From contig JAKOGI010001281.1 in NCBI GenBank assembly GCA_029747015.1, positions 204,173-268,172 of the forward strand: 64,000 bases of DNA, read 5' to 3'. The stretch is from Carnegiea gigantea (lineage: Eukaryota > Streptophyta > Magnoliopsida > Caryophyllales > Cactaceae). Below the pieces are notes generated by a model. That model saw only the letters and a program-made list of their open reading frames with translations, was not told the origin of the DNA and did not search any database. A program made the translations under genes and the position numbers. Of the stretch, positions 56,701-64,000 are shown one piece after another. Position 1 is the stretch's first letter. Every line of letters begins with the position of its first letter.

Positions 56701-59479
56701 TCATATATATATATATTAAAAGTTGGATTGAACTTATGTATGAGCGACACGTGAGATGCCACATAGGATGCCATTTAGGGTGCCACTTGGGATAAGAATG
56801 CCATGTAGGATAGCAACATAAAAATTTTCTATTATGTAATTAAGATGGATGTAGGTTATTAATACAATTTTAATTCAATTTAATGTTAACTTTTCTCATA
56901 TGTTATGACTAATTAGTAATTGAATTTTATCTTAAAAAACTTAAATGTAGAGCAAAGAAATGATTTAGATGTTACCCAAGAAAAAAAATATAAGTGTGTT
57001 AGACATTATTTTGAGGTAAGTATACATTGGACATTTAAATCTAAATATATTAGTTTTAAATTTAAGTGTGTTATGACTACTTTAAGTTGGTACAATGTTT
57101 AGTTTCTTTTCACATTTGTAGCTAACGTTTATGATATTTAAAAAAAAAAAAAAACATTTCAATGATTTATTCAATTTATATTTCACTTGAAATTATATTT
57201 TACACTCAAAAATCACATAGTAAAATTAATTCGTTTAGCAAATTTAAATTAAAATTTAATGGGTAAATTAATATACAAGAGTAGTTTGTCTACATCCCCG
57301 CAATATATCATGATTGTTCATAAATTAGTAGTACTCCCCTCCCTCCCCCTCCCCAAAAAGAATGTTAAAAGTTTTCCTAAATTCAAATTGCAGTAAAATT
57401 TCTTCATCTGCTACTAATTTTCCTTTCTTCTTTTTGAAAATTTTTTATTTTTCTTTGTTGGTTTTATTATAAATAATTATACACTAAAGAGATAAGATTT
57501 TGGTCAAAGACTTATATGTCTTTTTGTTACTATTGTCAATAATTTTTCAATGCTTTGTTGATCATGAGAATAATTAATCAAATTTATTTTTATTCAAATC
57601 ATGGGTTGAATAGTCGGAAGAACCATGATCACTATTAAATAATATTAAAGGTGTTGTTAAACTATTGAAATAATCTTCAATGGACATATGAAGTAAGTGC
57701 ATATATAATGGATATAATTAAACCAATAGGAATCTCTAGGGAAAAAAATGCTCTTTTTGTGATGGTTATTAGTTTTAAATGGCATGCACGACCTTACGAA
57801 TTTGATATTTGGTCTCACATATGCTAAATAATCTTTTACTAATTTATTCTTATTGGTAAATTACCTTATTATTTTATTTGAATGTCCGTCTTTAATATTA
57901 TACAACCTTTGCTAGATACCTCATTATTTCATTTTAATGCTCACCTTTAATTATTATATTATATATTATTTTTGAAATTAATTACCTCATTATCACGACA
58001 GCCGCTCATTTAACTTTGAGTTTATCTTAATTTGCAATTCCTATAAATAAGGACTTAATTTTGTAGTATCTCATTTAAGTATGTGATGAAAAAAAAAATT
58101 TGTGTCCTCATATAATTCTTAGTTGTGGAAGAATACACAAATGAGTCATAACAAATGCTGATTGACTAAAATAGAAGAATCGTATTCTTTTTGCAATCAA
58201 TGTCAAGATGAAAGTTACAATCGCTAGAATTATTTTGCACTCATCTTAGACAAAGTGACCATTTGTATTTAAAAAAAAAAAAGGCAATTTTCTATTCATG
58301 TTTTCTCTACAATGTCTATAAATAAAAGTCAAGGCCAATCATAAAAATATTTAGGAGTTTGCCTTCTAAAATCGGTATTAAGTTATGGATAATTGAATTG
58401 CAGCATTACTGGTGACTTGACCAAAGGATTTAAAATTTATCATTAAATATAACAATGAACACCAACAAGGATACACAAGAAACATTGTCTACTAAGAAGT
58501 GTCTAACAACCTACCAACGGTTATATGTATGCACTCAAAATAACTTCACTACTACAAATTATCAACAAAAAAAAAAACAAATTGGCACTGTACATCTTTT
58601 ACTGGTAGTAAATTCCTACAAAATGTTAGTTCTAATTATACAAATACCATGACATATTACGATTCTTAGAATTAAATATAATCGGAGATTAAAATAATAA
58701 TAATAAATAAATTCTTCCAATATTGTTCAGGCAACTCCAGGAAGATGAAATATACCAGAAGTGCACAATTGAAATGTCTCTCTGTAGGTAAGCATAAATC
58801 AATACAAAAATATTATCGTATATGTTTTCACTAAATGATAAGTATGTAAAAAATCATTACATGCATCTAACAATATATCGTTAATGATAAGTAGGTAGAA
58901 ACAAACGAAAAATCAAAACATAACTTAGTATAATATATGTTACTTTTGCATGTTACTTAATATGAGAACGAAAGTTGGCGACTAATAGATAGCGAAAATG
59001 ATAAATCTGATATGTTATTGAACATTTCATATTAGAATTACTTTCCATACATTACATTTCATATTACCATATGATGCATTTTTAAAAATAAAGTCCAAGT
59101 TTAAGAAAGACAACACTAAATTATTGAAAATACTATGATTTTTCTTTACTTCTTTGCTCCCACCGTCAATATGATTATTTCACAAAATTATTTAAACTTA
59201 GAAAAAACCACAAAGCGTCACACCTCATAATATCTTAAAACAAAAAAATAATTAAAAACTTCTTAACTAACATGATTAAAAAAGATAGACTGCATATCAA
59301 AAATTCAAGTACATATATTTAAAGTGACTTCATATTAAATAAAGTTAGCAAAAAGGTACTACCATCAAGTCTATGAAACTCGGTATGGTATAGCACCAAA
59401 AATAACACATACAACAAGATACTAAAACTTATTAACTGAGAAGTTATAGCTATCGCGCAATGCACGGGTAAAAAACTAG
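56701..59479 (+). mobile_element. Non-autonomous Helitron 1
   Basis: The 5' end TCATATATATATATATTAAA follows an A (56700), continues AAGTTGGATTG and a series of GGATGCCA-type repeats (about 56750-56800), and matches plant Helitron 5' ends. The 3' end reads CGCGCAATGCACGGGTAAAAAACTAG with CTAG at 59476-59479, followed by T, as in A^T insertion. The GC-rich element before the end is a weak hairpin. No Rep/helicase gene is inside; the interior is AT-rich with no recognisable gene. Confidence 0.82.
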
Positions 59480-59480
59480 T

Positions 59481-60536
59481 ATATATTAAAAGTTGGATGG
59501 AATCAACGCATGAGTGCCATGTGTCATGCCACTTAGGATGCCACGTGTAATGCCACTAGAATTAATTAGCTACATAAATGCCCATTTATGGTTTAACTAA
59601 TGCAATGCTATATTTATTTTAAAAAATAACTTTTTGTATATCTTATATATTTATTAATATACTATAATAAAATATTCATTGTATTAATAAATTAAAGAGG
59701 TGGCCCATAAAGTTTGTCTATAAAAGTAGATGTTACAGATATGAGAGAATTTTGACAAGAAAATAGTAAATAAATAATTATATTATGAAAACAAAAGGAA
59801 TTTTAAGTGATTTAAAAGGCAAAAAATAAAATAAATAATAATAACCCAAAAAAATAATAATTACGTTGTTCTGAAATTATTACTACTTTTAAAATTGATA
59901 CATTTTTATTGCTTATTTATATTTAATTGAAGTTAAAACAACAATTGGCCAAAATTCTTGCATGCACTTTTCAAATATCTTATGTAGTTATTAATAAGAA
60001 GATAATATATTTTTTATTAAATTAAGATAAATAAAAAAGTTGATCCATTTACCTACTAAAACTTGCCCACAAAAGAAAAGGCGTCTCATATATTAGACAA
60101 TTCTTAAACAGTAGTAAATAAATAATTATGGTACATATATAAAAAGAATTTAAAATAATTTAATGAAAAAAGCATAAGAAACAATGGTAACTCAAAAAAT
60201 AATTATTCTGTAATGCAATATCAATTCTATATATTAAAGTCACCTAATGTCATATAGTCATTACTATTTAATAATAAAATTTCTTCTCAAAAAATATACA
60301 TCGTTTAACAATGAAATACTGGACAAATGAAATAAAAAAGTGACTTCAAATTAAGAGTGAAGAAAATGTTGTTACAATAAAAAAAAAAATCTAGCAAAGC
60401 GCTCAACTTTTGATAATTAAATAATTTGACACATCAATTTATTTTTACTATTTGAAAAGAAACGATCTATTGTGTTATTAATATATTTAAAAAAAAGGTT
60501 CACTTATATCCTTGCATCGCAAGAGTATAACCCTAG
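59481..60536 (+). mobile_element. Non-autonomous Helitron 2, abutting Helitron 1
   Basis: Starts ATATATTAAAAGTTGGATGG, homologous to the Helitron 1 start but lacking a clear TC, and continues with the same GCCACxTAGGATGCCACG repeats. The 3' end has a perfect 5-bp-stem hairpin CTTGCATCGCAAG (60511-60523) and CCCTAG ending at 60536, followed by T. No protein gene is present. Head-to-tail contact with Helitron 1 is exact. Confidence 0.8.
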
Positions 60537-60537
60537 T

Positions 60538-61041
60538 ACTATAAAATTTGCCGACAAAAATCGTTAAAGGCAAGTTCCTATTCGTGAATTTAGGATTTTT
60601 TTTTTTTTTTTTGGTTGCCATAACTCATAAATTAAGCCACAATAATGTGAAACCCGAGGAGTGTTTTCTATGATTACCCAAAACTTTACCAATTTGGCAT
60701 TTACTTAATTAGAGCTACTGAATTAATCAACAAAATCCACTTAGATTATCCACTTCACAACTGCAGTTAGCGTCAAGTTACACCGACGTGATTTATCAAT
60801 GTTTTTCACAATATAACTCATTATGACTCACAACATATTCTTTCAAGACAAATCATGATTTTTTTTTCTTTTGCAAACAAATTTTAATTTTGTTACCATA
60901 CTAAATGAAGCTAAAAACTAAAAGGCACATATAAAGGGGCGCATTAGCCCCTAACAAAATCCGCACTCCAAAGTGCACAAATGCTCGAGATAAATAATTA
61001 ACTCATACAATAAATAGGCAAGCAAAATTTTATGGTAGGTA
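60538..61041. other. Intergenic / 3' flank of the ascorbate oxidase gene
   Basis: No gene is seen. The sequence downstream of the ascorbate oxidase stop (61041 leftward on the minus strand) would hold its 3' untranslated region. I found no unambiguous AATAAA signal close to the stop. A poly-T run lies at 60597-60613. Confidence 0.5.
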
Positions 61042-63839
61042 TCAGTCAAGGTACTTTTTCTTCAAGAATACGTTGCCCGTGAGTCCACAAGAAAGGGCAC
61101 TGCCAGGGATTCCCTTTACTTGCTCCACTGCAATTGCAAACACCACTCCCATACCCATATGCAAATGTGGCTCAATGTGGCAGTGAAAAGCCCAAGCTCC
61201 CGGATTATTGGCCACGAATCTTAAAGCCGTCCATCCGTAAGGGAATATCACAGCTGTGTTTCTCAGTGGTGGGTTCTTCAAGTTAAACTTAGCCTCGTCA
61301 CCCTTGGTGAACCTACCTTCTCCATACCCCAGCACCCAAAAGCCATGCCCATGTAGGTGCCATGGGTGTATCTCGCTAACATTTCCCAAGGCCTTAGCAT
61401 TTTGCAAGATAATATCCACTGTGGTGTTTGGCTCGAACCTGTATACCCCGCTACCAGTGGAAGTGTTTGTGTTGCTAGGAGATGCCATAATGTCGTAGGA
61501 CAGCGAGAAATCCTCTGGAGGGCTCGCTTGGTTAAAAGCCCCCTTGAGACCCAACTTTATGGATCCTAAGTATGGAGTTGGTGGAAGAACTAATGAAATG
61601 TTGTTAATAGCCCACTTGATGGTACCGTCCATCCTGTTTTGGGTGTTGAGGAGGATGATTCGACGGTGATGGGTCTTGGGGGGTTTAGGGGACCCCATTA
61701 GTGCAAAAATTTTCTTTGTGAAGGATTTGCTGCGGTTAAAGTCATTCCAAGCAGGAGTTATAGGGGGTGAGACAGTAGGAAGCTTCGAGGCTGAGGTTGT
61801 CTTGTAGTTTAATATTGTCAAAGCAGGGGGAGCACCAGGTTGCCTTGCTCGCACGCCGACTGATATCCAATAGTTCTTTGTTGGGTCTTGATCGGTAGTG
61901 ATTAAGACTGAGTAGCTTTCACCAGAGTAGATGTCTAAGTCATCTACTGCAAAGGGTTGCACATAGTTCCCATCGGCTTCTACCACAACCATTTTATGAT
62001 TCTGGTGACAAAAAGATGTTACTATAATTAGAGGAACTGCAAAATTTTGTTGAATGTATGTTGAAAAGATTGAAAGTTACGGCAAACATATTGAAATTAT
62101 TATCAAGTGCTAATGTTATAAATGTTTTTGACATAATATTTGTTTGCCACATGAATTTGATGGCCCTGTTTGGTAAACAGCTGTTAGCTGTTAGACGTTA
62201 GCTGTTTGTGTTAGCTGTTGATTGTTTGAATAGCTGGTAGCTGATTGCATTAGCTGTTAGCTGTTAGCTGATTGTATTAGCTGTTTGACTTAGCTGATTG
62301 CAGTAGCTGTTTGTGAAAAAAGTGTTTGGTGAAGTTAGCTGTTTCTAACAAAGCTATTTGATAAAATTCCACTTATGTCCATTACTCAATTTCATTTTTT
62401 TTCCAACAAAACAATTTTTCATTGGATATTTATTTTTCTTTTTGATATGAATTATGAATTAAGACTTATGTGATATATAAAATTACATTTATACTTTTTC
62501 CTAATTTTAGTACTTATTATCAAAATATATTTTTAATGTTAAATGTTTTTTTTTAATAGCAATTGAAATTATGTGATATAAAAAATATTTATATATCATG
62601 TAAGACTAAAAAACATAAATTATTTGTTAAATTAAGAAAGCGTTAAAATTAAAAGCATTATCTTTAACATTATGACCATCCACAACTCTTGCCCCAACAA
62701 AGAAAAAAAATAAATTGAAAAATTTAAAGTATAAGCATCCAACATTCGGGAATATCATTTGTGAATGATATGTAATGTAAATTTATCCAAATTATAAGGT
62801 TAGCATGGTAATTATAATAGTAACTATCAAAAAGCTCTTTGAAAAAACTATCCCAAAGAGCTTTTTGTAAAAGAGTTTTTTGGGTATAAAAAGCTAATCT
62901 AAAAAGCTAATCAACCAAACACCCAAAAAAGCTTTTTGACCAGAGTCAAACAGTTAATACCCCCAAAAAACTCTTTTTGCATCCGAAAAGCTCTTTGTCA
63001 AACATGGTCTAACTGTTTATATTAGCTGTTTGAATTAGCTGTTTTTAGAAAAAGTATTTGATAAAAACTAAAAAGTATTTGATAAAAACTAACTGTTTCT
63101 AAAAAATATGTTGGTAAATTTTCATTTATATCCTCGTTTATAAATTAGTTTTTAATGAGATATATGTAATTTTTTCAAATTTATGGACAATCATTTAATT
63201 TCCACAAAAAGCTAATGAGAATAGTCTTTTCAAAAAGAGTTTTTTGGAGCCAAACAGGTATTGCAAACAGCTCTTTAGCAAACACCCCATTAACTATTTG
63301 ACTTGGTTAAAACAGCTAAAATCCTCCCAAACAGCTATTTTTTCTTAAATAGCTGTTGTTACCAAACACCCCGATGTCACATTTATCACAACCAATATGA
63401 TGATAACTTGGTGGAGTTTGAATCCAAATAACCGATCATACCACTCTTATGAAATATACTAATTAATTTGATATTTATAATATTGAAATTATGGATTAGA
63501 AGGTTACAGAGCGGCAGTACTGAAGCCCAAAGAGTACACAACGTAAAGAGTGACAGTAGTCATCATAAGATAATAGAATATGAAAAATGCAAAGGTAAAG
63601 ATGCATATGATAATGCGAATCAATAAACTATAATTGAAAATTACCCCGATGCCGACATTAAGGGAAGCAAGAGCGGTAGTGCTGGTCAGCCTAAGTCGAT
63701 ATGTTTTGTTGGGCAGGACGCGCAAAATTTGAGGTGCACATCGCTCATTTCCTCCAAAATGGCACATAGTTGATGACGAGTTGCCGAAATTTGGGCTCAA
63801 CGAGCAACTATACTGTCCTCTTCCGTTGATTAGAAGAGA
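61042..63839 (-). CDS. AAO: L-ascorbate oxidase, last two coding exons (5' exons beyond right edge)
   Basis: Exon at 63839-63645 (65 codons, [18 protein letters not shown] ... [13 protein letters not shown]) is joined in phase 0 to the last exon 62001-61042 (319 codons plus TGA), with GT..AG borders and a 1643-bp intron. The product is the middle and C-terminal part of a plant multicopper oxidase. [13 protein letters not shown] and [16 protein letters not shown] lie in the second cupredoxin domain. [18 protein letters not shown] and [18 protein letters not shown] carry the type 1, 2 and 3 copper ligands, including the Cys flanked by His. The PHLHMGM form and [10 protein letters not shown] end point to true ascorbate oxidase, not laccase or SKU5. 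The enzyme oxidises ascorbate with O2 in the apoplast. No lesion is visible in these exons. It looks like the one working host gene here. Confidence 0.9.
62163..63372. mobile_element. Terminal-inverted-repeat element in the ascorbate oxidase intron
   Basis: Left end GCCCTGTTTGGTAAACAGCT and right end (other strand) GGGGTGTTTGGTAACAACAG are similar and flanked by GATG on both sides (62159-62162, 63373-63376). Inside, TTAGCTGTT-type motifs recur at both ends, and AAAAGCTCTTTG-type motifs in the middle (62830-63000) suggest a second nested inverted element. No transposase is present. The superfamily is unclear: the ends resemble Tourist/hAT MITEs, but the duplication size fits neither cleanly. 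Confidence 0.6.
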
Positions 63840-63885
63840 CTGCTCACAAGTTTATAATTCAAAGCAAAGTAAGTGATTCAGGATA

Positions 63886-63966
63886 AATATATATATACAT
63901 ATATATATAGATATATAGATATATATATTTATAGACAGACACACATATATATATATATATATATAT

Positions 63967-64000
<34 letters not shown>
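63886..64000. repeat. TA-rich microsatellite at the window end
   Basis: Interrupted (TA)n/(GATA)n repeat inside the next upstream intron of the ascorbate oxidase gene. It continues beyond the window. Confidence 0.9.

Noticed and set aside
56920..57102. 60-codon frame inside Helitron 1
   Set aside because: AT-rich low-complexity frame with no helicase, Rep or captured-gene similarity that I can see.
61256..61569. Plus-strand frames over the ascorbate oxidase exon
   Set aside because: Antisense to a clearly conserved multicopper oxidase exon.

Overview
This is plant nuclear DNA, most likely from a eudicot. The base composition is AT-rich, coding regions are split by GT..AG introns, and every retrotransposon uses an initiator tRNA-Met primer site. 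The only probable host gene is the 3' part of a plant L-ascorbate oxidase at the right edge (61042-63839, minus strand). Nearly everything else is transposable-element DNA, much of it nested.

Layout. (1) 1-7137 is the 5' part of a CACTA (En/Spm) transposon on the minus strand. It has a broken TNP2-type transposase, a second Transposase_24-type gene running off the left edge, an array of subterminal CCGACGGAA motifs and a terminal CACTA end at 7137. (2) 7141-9219 is AT-rich sequence with no gene seen. (3) 9220-50831 reads as one very large, old Mutator-like element (MULE). Imperfect inverted repeats of about 0.7 kb (9220-9955 and 50110-50831) enclose a decayed FAR1/MULE transposase (plus, 10872-13475) and a convergent, decayed Ulp1-type cysteine protease gene (minus, about 50010 to 25647). 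With later insertions removed, the element would be about 8 kb.

Insertions inside the MULE. A hAT-like MITE (13804-25637, 8-bp target duplication) is itself split by a Tekay-like Ty3/gypsy element (14112-25349, target duplication TAATT). A second Ty3/gypsy element (25786-34636, duplication ACTAG) interrupts the 3' part of the Ulp1 gene and carries a solo LTR (31062-32823) in its gag. A second solo LTR of the same family (34809-36499, duplication TTTAT) lies in the Ulp1 gene next to the catalytic-Cys exon. A SIRE-like Ty1/copia element (37159-48156) landed on a Ulp1 splice donor. The insertions scatter the protease catalytic exons over about 13 kb, yet His, Asp and Cys motifs are still readable.

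(4) 50832-60537 is intergenic. It has a Harbinger-like MITE (51152-52119, TTA duplication) with internal repeats, a degenerate tandem array with a period near 390 bp (about 52250-53700), an unusual region with about twenty AGTGAG motifs in both orientations (about 54680-55920), and two abutting non-autonomous Helitrons (56701-59479 and 59481-60536). (5) 61042-64000 holds the last two coding exons of ascorbate oxidase. The intron between them carries a terminal-inverted-repeat element, and TA-rich microsatellite fills the window end.

All autonomous elements here have stop codons or frameshifts. The most unusual items are the exploded Ulp1-carrying MULE, the AGTGAG motif region, and extra ORFs in the Tekay-like and SIRE-like elements. 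Exon borders in decayed genes are approximate, and homology calls rest on motif recognition without database searches.
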